Made by a program: the position numbers and the translations under genes. From RGUW01 sp040399325 (GTDB lineage Bacteria > Cyanobacteriota > Cyanobacteriia > PCC-6307 > Cyanobiaceae), in contig JBBASJ010000028.1 in NCBI GenBank assembly GCA_040399325.1, positions 1 to 27,829 of the forward strand: 27,829 nt of DNA. Reading direction: 5' to 3'. Positions 6,274 through 13,035 of the stretch are shown here, one piece after another. Within the stretch, counting starts at the first letter, position 1. Every line of letters starts with the position of its first letter. Below the pieces are notes generated by a model, which was not told the origin of the DNA, searched no databases, and was given only the letters and a program-made list of their open reading frames with translations.

Positions 6274-7191
6274 TCAGCCGATCAATGCCGCATCACCGCT
6301 GAAGTCAGGACTGGTGGGCATGCGCAGGGCGTAGTCGTTGGCGAAGCTGTCGGCCAGGGTGGCGGCCAGATCGAACTGGGGCTCCCAGGCCAGCTCGCGA
6401 CGCACCCGGGTGATATCGGTCAGAAAGTGGGCCATGCGCAACGGGAAGGCCTTGCGAGCCTTCTTGTCGAGCCCGGCAGGGTCAAAGCTGCGGATCTCGA
6501 CGCTGGCCGGATCCTGTCCGGCCGCGACGGCTGCGGCGTGCACCAGTCCCTTGAAGGTGATGCCCTGACGGCCGCTGCAGTTGTAGATCCGATTGGCGGC
6601 GGCATCGACGCCGATGCTGCGGACCATTGCCGTGGCCAGGTCGTGCGCATGGCCCAGCTGGGTGATGGTGCTGCCGTCGCCCGGCAGGGGCACCGGCTGC
6701 CCGTGCACGATGCGATCAAAGAACCAGGCCTCGACGGGGTTGTAATTGCCCGGTCCAACGATGTAGGTGGGCCGGAAGCTGGTGAAAGGGATCCCTTCGG
6801 CCCGCAGCCAGGCCTCAGTGTCGAGCTTGCCGGCGTGGCGGCTGGCCGGGTCGGTGGGGCTGTCCTCATCAAGGGGCCAGAGCTCGCTGTCGGCATAGAC
6901 ACCGGCCGAACTCACATACACAAAGCGGTGACTGGGTGCACCGGTGCGCTCGATCACGGCACGGCTGTCATCGAGCGTGCGGCCCGAGCTGTCAACGATC
7001 ACCTCGAAGCCACGGCCGGCCAGCTGGGCCAGGTCGTCAGCGCTGCTGCGATCACCGACCAGATGCTCGACCCCGGCGGGAGCCGGCTTGTTACCCCGGG
7101 TGAACAAGGTCAGGGCATGGCCCTGGGCCAACAGCTGCGCCACCAGGGGTTTGCCAACAAAACGGGTGCCGCCCATCACCAGGATCTTCAT
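6274..7191 (-). CDS. CSP41-like atypical NAD(P)-binding epimerase-fold protein
   Basis: 305 aa; ATG at 7191 (MKILVMGGTRFVG). The Rossmann motif is GGTRFVG rather than the usual GxxGxxG. At the place of the SDR catalytic YxxxK the sequence reads RHAGK, with the Tyr missing, so classical epimerase chemistry is unlikely. Both traits fit the atypical SDR branch of CSP41 (chloroplast stem-loop-binding protein), whose plastid members associate with RNA and ribosomes. Other visible segments are YVSSAGVYADSELWPLDEDSP, FRPTYIVGPGNYNP and the C-terminal RRELAWEPQFDL helix. It is divergent from hisA (108 bp between starts) and ends in the repeat spacer shared with pgsA. RNA binding here is inferred from family only. 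Confidence 0.82.
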   Translation of the reverse strand: MKILVMGGTRFVGKPLVAQLLAQGHALTLFTRGNKPAPAGVEHLVGDRSSADDLAQLAGRGFEVIVDSSGRTLDDSRAVIERTGAPSHRFVYVSSAGVYADSELWPLDEDSPTDPASRHAGKLDTEAWLRAEGIPFTSFRPTYIVGPGNYNPVEAWFFDRIVHGQPVPLPGDGSTITQLGHAHDLATAMVRSIGVDAAANRIYNCSGRQGITFKGLVHAAAVAAGQDPASVEIRSFDPAGLDKKARKAFPLRMAHFLTDITRVRRELAWEPQFDLAATLADSFANDYALRMPTSPDFSGDAALIG

Positions 7192-7299
7192 ACCGCTGCG
7201 CGCTGTGAGGGTTTCGTCTGGGCGCCATTCAAACCCGAACCCGCTCTGACGGAGCGGGCCGCCTGCAACGATTGGACCAGTGCGCGCAGGGTTGATCTC

Positions 7300-8061
7300 A
7301 TGCAGGTGATTCCAGCCATCGACCTGCTCGATGGACACTGTGTTCGCCTGCATCAGGGCGACTACGAGCAGGTCACCCGCTTCAGCGACGACCCCGTGGC
7401 CCAGGCCCTCAGCTGGCAGCGGCAGGGAGCTGAACGCCTGCACCTGGTCGATCTCGATGGAGCCCGCAGCGGTCAACCGGTCAACGACACAGCCATCAAA
7501 GCGATCACAGCGGCCCTTGAGATCCCCGTGCAACTGGGTGGCGGCGTGCGCAGCGCTGAGCGGGTCGATGAGCTGCTGGCGTGCGGCCTGGATCGGGTGA
7601 TTCTCGGCACTGTTGCCGTGGAGCACCCCGAGCTGGTCGATCAGCTCGCTGAGCGCCATCCCGGCCGCGTGATCATTGGTATCGACGCCAGGAACGGCAA
7701 AGTCGCCACCCGGGGCTGGGTCAGTGAAAGCAGCATCGAGGCCACCGACCTGGCTCGCCGCCTCAGCAGCAGCGCCATCGCCGCCATCATCAGCACCGAC
7801 ATCGCCACCGACGGCACCCTGGCAGGTCCCAACCTCAAGGCACTGCGGGCCATGGCCGAGGCGAGCAGCGTGCCGGTGATCGCCTCCGGAGGCATCGGCA
7901 CGCTGGAGCATCTGCTGTCGCTGCTGAGCCTCGAACCGATGGGCGTCACCGGGGTGATCGTGGGCCGGGCGCTCTATGACGGGCGCGTTGACCTCGGTGA
8001 AGCGTTGCAGGCGATCGGCAACGGGCGCCTGCAAGACAGCATCAGCAGCCCCTTCGCCTAG
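7300..8061 (+). CDS. hisA: Phosphoribosylformimino-5-aminoimidazole carboxamide ribotide isomerase
   Basis: 253 aa TIM barrel. It starts MQVIPAIDLLDGHCVRLHQGDY, with the first catalytic Asp in AIDLLDG and the phosphate-binding LGGGVRS. The second half mirrors the first: GIDARNGKVATRGW, STDIATDGTLAGPN (second catalytic Asp), ASGGIG and GVIVGRALYDG. It performs the Amadori isomerisation of ProFAR to PRFAR in histidine synthesis. The open frame extends upstream antisense to the neighbouring epimerase gene, but the conserved N-terminus fixes the start at 7300. No other his gene is in the window. A Fur-family gene follows 39 bp downstream. Confidence 0.97.
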   Translation: MQVIPAIDLLDGHCVRLHQGDYEQVTRFSDDPVAQALSWQRQGAERLHLVDLDGARSGQPVNDTAIKAITAALEIPVQLGGGVRSAERVDELLACGLDRVILGTVAVEHPELVDQLAERHPGRVIIGIDARNGKVATRGWVSESSIEATDLARRLSSSAIAAIISTDIATDGTLAGPNLKALRAMAEASSVPVIASGGIGTLEHLLSLLSLEPMGVTGVIVGRALYDGRVDLGEALQAIGNGRLQDSISSPFA

Positions 8062-8088
8062 TCACGGCAGCTTGGCCTATAACAGAAC

Positions 8089-8093
8089 AAGGA
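8089..8093 (+). promoter_or_regulatory. Shine-Dalgarno AAGGA deciding the GTG start of the Fur-family gene
   Basis: AAGGA lies 7 nt before GTG 8101. A competing in-frame TTG at 8095 would be only 1 nt away, so GTG 8101 is preferred. Confidence 0.6.
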
Positions 8094-8100
8094 TTTGTCG

Positions 8101-8535
8101 GTGCATGGCTTGATCACCATCCCGAGCGGTGTTCTGCGCGCAGACAGTGCCTATCGGCGCTGCCGAGAACTCGGCATGCGGTTGAGCAAGCAGCGGCGCA
8201 TGGTGCTCGATCTGCTGTGGCAGGAGCGCAGCCATCTGAGCGCCCGCGACATCTTTGAGAAACTGAACGACCAAGGCCGCAACATCGGTCACACTTCTGT
8301 TTATCAGAACCTTGAGGCGCTGCAGTCGGCGGGGGTCATCGAATGCCTCGACCGCGCCGGTGGACGGCTTTACGGCTACCGCAGCGACCCGCACAGCCAT
8401 TTGATCTGCGCTGAAACCGGTGCGATCCAGGATCTGGATCTCGCACTGCCGCCGGATCTGCTGGCGGCGATCGAAGCGCACACCGGATACGTCATCGAGT
8501 CTTACAGCGTGCAGCTCACGGGCCGACGCGGCTGA
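8101..8535 (+). CDS. Fur-family metalloregulator
   Basis: 144 aa from GTG 8101. The N-terminal winged helix reads GMRLSKQRRMVLDLLW, HLSARDIFEKL and HTSVYQNLEALQSAGVIE, characteristic of Fur/PerR/Zur. The C-terminal dimerisation domain has the HxH metal ligands in DPHSHLICAETG. However, the CxxC structural zinc pair that usually follows is reduced to a single Cys (ICAET), and no other CxxC occurs. It may therefore bind only the regulatory metal, or sense differently. Whether it is an iron, zinc or peroxide sensor cannot be said. An AAGGA ribosome-binding site decides the start. TATAAC at 8078-8083 is a possible -10 box but no good -35 was found. Confidence 0.87.
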   Translation: MHGLITIPSGVLRADSAYRRCRELGMRLSKQRRMVLDLLWQERSHLSARDIFEKLNDQGRNIGHTSVYQNLEALQSAGVIECLDRAGGRLYGYRSDPHSHLICAETGAIQDLDLALPPDLLAAIEAHTGYVIESYSVQLTGRRG

Positions 8536-8619
8536 ACCTCCGCCCCGATTGCCTGGGGAGGCCTGGTCATTCACCAGCCAGCCGTTACCGTTGGCGCCTC
8601 TGCGCATGGGGCATCACCG

Positions 8620-10254
8620 GTGGGCCGGCAACTGCTGCTCTTTGCTGAGCCTCTGCTGGCCGAAGGGTTATCGCGGCTGCTGCAGGACACCGACAGCGCC
8701 TACCGGGTCTGCACCAATGAGGCCGGTCTCAGCGGCTCACCCCAGCTGGTGCTGTGGTTTCCCGAGGCCAGCATCGGTCTCGAAGCCCTGCAACGGGAAA
8801 CTGCTCGGCTCTGCCAGACCTGGCAACCGGCCCCCCTGCTGATTGGTCTGCCCCAGGCAACAGGCCTGGCCCGCGACGCGCTGCTGGCGCTGCCGGCCGA
8901 AGGCCTGCTCGAGGCGGCGACCGCCGACCTGCTGCTGGAGGCGATCGAGACCCTGCTGCAGGGCGGCCGCATCGTTCGGCTCAGCGATGGCGCCACACCC
9001 CAGGTCCAACCCCTGGCGACTGCGGCGATTGGCCTGGGCCAGTGGCTTCTGATCAGCGGACTGCAACAGATCGACCAGCAATGGCGCGCGCTGTGCATCC
9101 AGCAGGCCCAGGGGGGCCTCGATGCGCTGACGCTGCTGCTGCTGCAGGGTCAGCTGCGGGAGCTGCGGGCGGCGCGGGCTCTGCTGCTGCTCCTGCATGG
9201 ACCGGTCAGCCTGGCCTGGGGGGCACCAGCGGCGCCGGCACCAGCGCCGGCTCGGCACGAACCTGACGCGGGGCTCGCGACCAGCACTGCAATCAGCCTG
9301 GTGCAGCGCAATGCCGAGGGCAGCTGGCGCGCGATCGTCGGTGCCCTCAGGCAGCAGATCGACACCCCCCTCAACAACAGCAGCGGGCAACTGCTCGCCC
9401 TGGAAGGACTGGATCCCCACCGTCGCCGTGATCTGTTGGTGGGCCTGCTCGATCAGCTGGAGCTGTTGCGGGAGCAGCTGGGCGCCGGTCAGCGTCAACC
9501 GGCAGCCCTGCGGCAGCAATGGCTGGAGCTGCAACGGCAGCTGCGCCAGCAGGCCCTGGCCGCCATGGCCAGCCCCTATGTGCGGCTGCCATGCGATGGC
9601 GAGCTCAGAGCCGTGGCCGAAACCCTCCTGCAGGCGAGCGATCTGGCCGACAACGATCCTGAGCTTCCCGATCCCCAGCCGATGCTCAATGCGCTGGTGC
9701 TGGGCCAGCCGCTGCTCGTTCAGGGTCGGCTGATGGCACCCGATGAACCCCTGGCCGTGCTGGAGCTGCAACGGTTGGTCGCCAACTGGCTGGTGCGCAA
9801 TGCCGAGCAGGTGGCTGGCCAGGTGCTGGCCGGATGCGCCGGCTGGCCCGAACTGCGCCGCTACCTGCTGGTGCCCGAGCTGCTGTCGACCCGCAACCTC
9901 GAGCGACTGCGCAACCAGCTCAATGCCCAGCAGCGCTGGAGCACCTGGCTGGAGCGCCCCGTGGCCATCTATGAAAGCCGCCGCCAGCTGCTCACCCTTG
10001 AAGCCAACGGCATCGCCAGCCATCAGCACGCCGAGCCCCGCGACCGGGAGCTCAGAGCGCTCAGCTGGGACCAGCAACTGGTGACCCTGGCACTTGAGTC
10101 ACGCGATGCCCTGGCGCCACAGCTGCAGGGTTTGATCCGCGGGCTTGGGCGTCTGGTCGTGGTGCTGCTCACCCAGGTCATCGGTCGCGCCATCGGCCTG
10201 GTGGGTCGCGGCATCCTGCAGGGCATGGGCCGCAGCCTCAGGGCGTCACAATGA
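8620..10254 (+). CDS. DUF3685 (Ycf55-like) protein with receiver-like N-terminus
   Basis: 544 aa from GTG 8620. Residues about 1-120 look like a response-regulator receiver fold (RQLLLFAEPLLAEGLSRLL, LVLWFPEA, LLIGLPQ, EGLLEAATADLLLEAI). The strand that should carry the phospho-acceptor Asp reads VLWFPEA, so it is a pseudo-receiver. The remainder is helical and Leu/Gln-rich, as in DUF3685 proteins of cyanobacteria and the plastid Ycf55. The C-terminus has a hydrophobic, Gly-rich stretch (LGRLVVVLLTQVIGRAIGLVGRGILQGMG). The function of the family is not established. Its TGA overlaps an ATG (10251), and the thioredoxin-like gene follows directly, so they are probably co-transcribed. Confidence 0.82.
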   Translation: MGRQLLLFAEPLLAEGLSRLLQDTDSAYRVCTNEAGLSGSPQLVLWFPEASIGLEALQRETARLCQTWQPAPLLIGLPQATGLARDALLALPAEGLLEAATADLLLEAIETLLQGGRIVRLSDGATPQVQPLATAAIGLGQWLLISGLQQIDQQWRALCIQQAQGGLDALTLLLLQGQLRELRAARALLLLLHGPVSLAWGAPAAPAPAPARHEPDAGLATSTAISLVQRNAEGSWRAIVGALRQQIDTPLNNSSGQLLALEGLDPHRRRDLLVGLLDQLELLREQLGAGQRQPAALRQQWLELQRQLRQQALAAMASPYVRLPCDGELRAVAETLLQASDLADNDPELPDPQPMLNALVLGQPLLVQGRLMAPDEPLAVLELQRLVANWLVRNAEQVAGQVLAGCAGWPELRRYLLVPELLSTRNLERLRNQLNAQQRWSTWLERPVAIYESRRQLLTLEANGIASHQHAEPRDRELRALSWDQQLVTLALESRDALAPQLQGLIRGLGRLVVVLLTQVIGRAIGLVGRGILQGMGRSLRASQ

Positions 10255-10273
10255 GCGCACCTGCACCTGCTGC

Positions 10274-10834
10274 GTGGCGTTTCGGCTGCTGAGATCCCTG
10301 CTCCCCATCGTGTTGGGGATGGTGTGCTGGTGCAGCACCTGGATCGCACCGGTCCAGGCAGCGCTCACCAACAACAACTACGACGGCAACATCTACGCCC
10401 TCTATGCCGGCAACGGCTCCCTGGTGCCGCCCCGCAGCACCCTGGCCCAGGCCCTGGAGGCCCATCGCACGGCCGTGGTCGTCTACTACCTCGATGACGC
10501 TTCAGCCAGCAAGCGATTCGCTGCGGTGGTCTCGGAACTGCAACGGGTCTGGGGCAACAGCGTCGAGCTGATCCCCATCGCCACCGATCCCCTGCAGAAC
10601 CGTCGTGAAACGGGTGCGGGCGACCCTGCCCATTACTGGACAGGTCGTGTACCTCAGGTTGTGGTCATCGATCCCCAGGGTCAGGTCGTGCTCGATGCCA
10701 CCGGCCAGGTCGACATCGGCACCATCAACAGAGCCGTGAGCCAGGCCACCGGAATTGCTCTGCTGGAAGGTCAGGGCAACAGCGGCACCACGGTGAGTTT
10801 CAACGAGCTGAACAGCGAAGTGCAACAGCCATGA
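10274..10834 (+). CDS. Thylakoid/lumenal thioredoxin-like protein (PSI-accumulation-factor type)
   Basis: 186 aa from GTG 10274. It has a signal peptide (FRLLRSLLPIVLGMVCWCSTWIA) cut near APVQA, then ALTNNNYDGNIYALYAGNGSLVPPR, a start typical of a conserved cyanobacterial lumenal family. The body reads as a thioredoxin fold (AVVVYYLDDASASKRFAAVV, VPQVVVIDPQGQVVLDATGQ) without a CxxC active site, so it is not an ordinary disulfide reductase. From memory, homologues are labelled as a thylakoid photosystem I accumulation factor; I rank that assignment as moderate. Its last codons overlap the fumC start (ATGA). No clear ribosome-binding site precedes GTG 10274; a 13-codon ORF from ATG 10251 overlaps it in another frame. 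Confidence 0.78.
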   Translation: MAFRLLRSLLPIVLGMVCWCSTWIAPVQAALTNNNYDGNIYALYAGNGSLVPPRSTLAQALEAHRTAVVVYYLDDASASKRFAAVVSELQRVWGNSVELIPIATDPLQNRRETGAGDPAHYWTGRVPQVVVIDPQGQVVLDATGQVDIGTINRAVSQATGIALLEGQGNSGTTVSFNELNSEVQQP

Positions 10835-12213
10835 CTCACGCCCAGCGCCAGGAAAGCGACAGCATGGGCACACTTCCGGTGCCCGCAGAGCATTACTGGG
10901 GAGCCCAGACCCAACGTTCGATTCACAACTTCCCGTTTGGGCAATCGATGCCCACGGCGGTGATCCATGCCTTCGGCTCCCTCAAGGCCGCCTGCGCCGA
11001 AGTGAACCTGGACATGGGAAAGCTCGATGCGGAGCTCTGCCACGCCATTGTGTCGGCGGCCGAAGAGGTGGCCAGCGGGCGTCTTGACGATGAATTTCCG
11101 CTTCGGGTCTGGCAGACGGGTTCCGGAACCCAGACCAACATGAACGCCAATGAGGTGATCGCCAACCGGGCCATCGAGCTGCTGGGCGGAGTGCTGGGCA
11201 GCAAAACGCCCGTGCACCCCAACGACCACGTCAACCTCAGCCAGTCGAGCAACGACACCTTTCCAACGGCGATGCATGTGGCTGTGGCGCTCGAGCTCGA
11301 ACGCCGTCTGATCCCCGCGATCGAAGCCCTGATCGGAGCCCTGACCGACAAAGCCGAGGCCTACCGCGACATCATCAAGATCGGCCGCACCCATCTGCAG
11401 GATGCGGTGCCCCTGAGCCTGGGACAGGAGTTCAGCGGCTATGGAGCCCAGCTCGACCTGGGGCTCTCGAGTCTGCGGGCGAGCCTGCCCCAGGTGCTGC
11501 AGCTGGCGATCGGCGGCACCGCCGTCGGCACGGGGCTCAACGCACCCAAGGGCTTTGGACCTGCTGTGGCAGCTCGCCTGGCCGAGCGCCTGGGGCTGCC
11601 GTTCAGCGCTGCCGCCAATCCGTTTCAGGCACTGGCGGGCCAGGAACCGTTGGCCGCGCTGCATGGGGCGCTGACGGTGCTGGCGGGTTCGCTGTTCAAG
11701 ATCGCCAACGACATCCGCTGGCTGGGCAGCGGCCCCCGGTGCGGGCTCGGGGAACTGGTGTTGCCCGAGAACGAACCCGGCTCATCGATCATGCCCGGCA
11801 AGGTGAATCCCACCCAGGCTGAAAGTCTCACCATGGTGGCCGTGCAGGTGATGGGCAATAACACCGCCGTGCAGATGGCAGCCAGCCAGGGGAATTTCGA
11901 ATTGAACGTGTTCAAACCGCTGCTGGCCTGCAACGTGCTCGGGAGCATCGAGCTGCTCAGCGGTGCCTGCAACGGTTTTCGCCAGCACTGCATCGAGGGA
12001 CTCTCGGTGAACCGCCGGCGCATTCGCTCGCTGCTCAATGAAAGTCTGATGCTGGTCACCGCGCTGACACCAGCGATTGGTTACGACCGTGCCAGTGCGA
12101 TCGCCAAGCACGCCCATCACCATGGCCTCAGCCTCAAGGAAGCTGCGCTGGTCCTGGGGGAGATCAGCGCCGACGACTTCGACCGCTGGGTTCAACCCGA
12201 AGCGATGGTCTGA
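10831..12213 (+). CDS. fumC: Class II fumarate hydratase
   Basis: 460 aa. Landmarks of the fumarase/aspartase superfamily: WGAQTQRSIHNFPFG near the N-terminus, TGSGTQTNMNANEV, HPNDHVNLSQSSNDTFPTAMH, GRTHLQDAVPLSLGQEF, and the signature loop GSSIMPGKVNPTQ. The sequence fits FumC rather than aspartase. It interconverts fumarate and malate without an iron-sulfur cluster. ATG overlaps the stop of the lumenal protein gene by 4 bp. Downstream it converges with a small minus-strand gene 25 bp away; no terminator was found between them. Confidence 0.96.
   Translation: MTHAQRQESDSMGTLPVPAEHYWGAQTQRSIHNFPFGQSMPTAVIHAFGSLKAACAEVNLDMGKLDAELCHAIVSAAEEVASGRLDDEFPLRVWQTGSGTQTNMNANEVIANRAIELLGGVLGSKTPVHPNDHVNLSQSSNDTFPTAMHVAVALELERRLIPAIEALIGALTDKAEAYRDIIKIGRTHLQDAVPLSLGQEFSGYGAQLDLGLSSLRASLPQVLQLAIGGTAVGTGLNAPKGFGPAVAARLAERLGLPFSAAANPFQALAGQEPLAALHGALTVLAGSLFKIANDIRWLGSGPRCGLGELVLPENEPGSSIMPGKVNPTQAESLTMVAVQVMGNNTAVQMAASQGNFELNVFKPLLACNVLGSIELLSGACNGFRQHCIEGLSVNRRRIRSLLNESLMLVTALTPAIGYDRASAIAKHAHHHGLSLKEAALVLGEISADDFDRWVQPEAMV
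12097..12104. repeat. HIP1 core palindrome GCGATCGC (example)
   Basis: GCGATCGC, the core of the cyanobacterial highly iterated palindrome. By eye I also find it at 3857, 18542, 20451 and 27120, all inside genes. Confidence 0.7.
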
Positions 12214-12238
12214 GACCGCACCCGTCAGAGCATCCCAA

Positions 12239-12424
12239 TCAATGCACCACCGGGCTGAGGTGCTCGAAGAGTGTGCCGAGCACACCGGCAAGGTCTGGCC
12301 GGAGCCCAGCTTCAGGAACCGACTCCGCAGCCAGGATCACCATCACACAGGCATCGACCAGCAGAGAAGCCTCCTTCTGGTTGAGCCGGATCAGGTGCTC
12401 GTCATCGCAATGGGTGATCTGCAA
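12239..12424 (-). CDS. Small conserved-looking hypothetical protein, 61 aa
   Basis: The only possible start in frame is TTG 12424 (an in-frame stop lies four codons upstream). The product has a charged N-terminus (CDDEHLIRLNQKEASLL), a hydrophobic helix (LLVDACVMVILAAES) and a second helix (PDLAGVLGTLFEHLSPV). Composition and helix pattern look like a genuine small cytoplasmic or peripheral protein, not a shadow: no gene lies opposite. The family is not recognised. It lies between fumC (convergent) and cyAbrB (same strand, but separated from it by a terminator), so it would need its own promoter in 12425-12530. Confidence 0.6.
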   Translation of the reverse strand: MQITHCDDEHLIRLNQKEASLLVDACVMVILAAESVPEAGLRPDLAGVLGTLFEHLSPVVH

Positions 12425-12531
12425 CCGACACTGTCAATGTGACTGAATGCTGACAGCGGTATCCAGCGCTACCAGGAAGCCACGGTTTGATTTCAGATTT
12501 CTTGCCTGAGACCAGGCCAGAGCACAGCAGC

Positions 12532-12556
12532 AAAAAGCCCGGGACAATGCCCGGGC
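12532..12556 (-). terminator. Intrinsic terminator of cyAbrB gene
   Basis: On the minus strand GCCCGGG, a 6-nt loop and CCCGGGC are followed by TTTTT. The stem is 7 bp, all G/C. It lies 34 bp after the cyAbrB stop and is the clearest rho-independent terminator on this strand. Confidence 0.88.
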
Positions 12557-12589
12557 CATGGTCACCTGATCAAGGCTGAGCTCAGCAGC

Positions 12590-12952
12590 TCACTCCTCTT
12601 CTGCGCCGGCAGGGATCAATTTGATCTGCTTGCGACCCAGTTTGATCTCAAATTCATCACCGGGCTTGAGATCCAGCAGAGCGGTGTAGGCCTTGCCGAT
12701 CAAGAGATTGCCATTGCCCTGAACGGTGGCGACATAGCTGAGGGTGCGACCACCTTTGCCGCGACCCTTGCCCGATCCCTCGCCGAGGCTGAGACCCTTG
12801 GCCTCGAGCAGAGCTTCATAGAAGGCAGTGAAGTTCAGACGCTCAGCACCATCCTTCTTGGAGCTGACATAGCCGCAGCTGCGAACCAGTTCAGACTTGG
12901 AGACATCGCCAAGTTCCTTGACCTTGGCGAGAAGTTCGCTACCCGTGAGCAT
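12590..12952 (-). CDS. cyAbrB family transcriptional regulator
   Basis: 120 aa from ATG 12952 (MLTGSELLAKVKELGDVSKSE). The open frame continues 13 codons upstream but without conserved character. The N-terminal part (about 1-55) has the cyanobacteria-specific segment with SELVRSCGYVS and RLNFTAFYEALLEAKG. A Gly/Lys-rich linker (GSGKGRGKGG) leads to a C-terminal AbrB/SpoVT-like swapped-hairpin domain (SYVATVQGNGNLLIGKAYT, LKPGDEFEIKLGRKQIKLI). The AbrB fold at the C-terminus rather than the N-terminus is the hallmark of cyAbrBs, which control carbon/nitrogen balance genes in model strains. It ends with a strong terminator and is preceded by a hairpin leader (12962-12979). Confidence 0.9.
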   Translation of the reverse strand: MLTGSELLAKVKELGDVSKSELVRSCGYVSSKKDGAERLNFTAFYEALLEAKGLSLGEGSGKGRGKGGRTLSYVATVQGNGNLLIGKAYTALLDLKPGDEFEIKLGRKQIKLIPAGAEEE

Positions 12953-12961
12953 GGATTGAAA

Positions 12962-12979
12962 GTTGTGGGTAGCCACAAC
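12962..12979 (-). promoter_or_regulatory. 5'-UTR hairpin immediately before cyAbrB start
   Basis: In the mRNA, GUUGUGG pairs with CCACAAC around a CUAC loop, ending 9 nt before AUG 12952. No Shine-Dalgarno is visible; the hairpin occupies the place where it would be. It could be a translational or protein-binding control element. Confidence 0.45.
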
Positions 12980-13035
12980 ATAACGGATCAACGAATGCCT
13001 GTGAAGGGCAATTGGCAGAAATCCATACCCGACGA

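Noticed and set aside
6094..7299. Long upstream extension of the hisA frame
   Set aside because: The sequence is antisense to the CSP41-like gene and unlike any HisA N-terminus; the conserved MQVIPAIDL fixes the start.
8737..10077. 446-aa minus-strand open frame opposite the DUF3685 gene
   Set aside because: Antisense shadow with Gln-rich composition; no motif or start signal.
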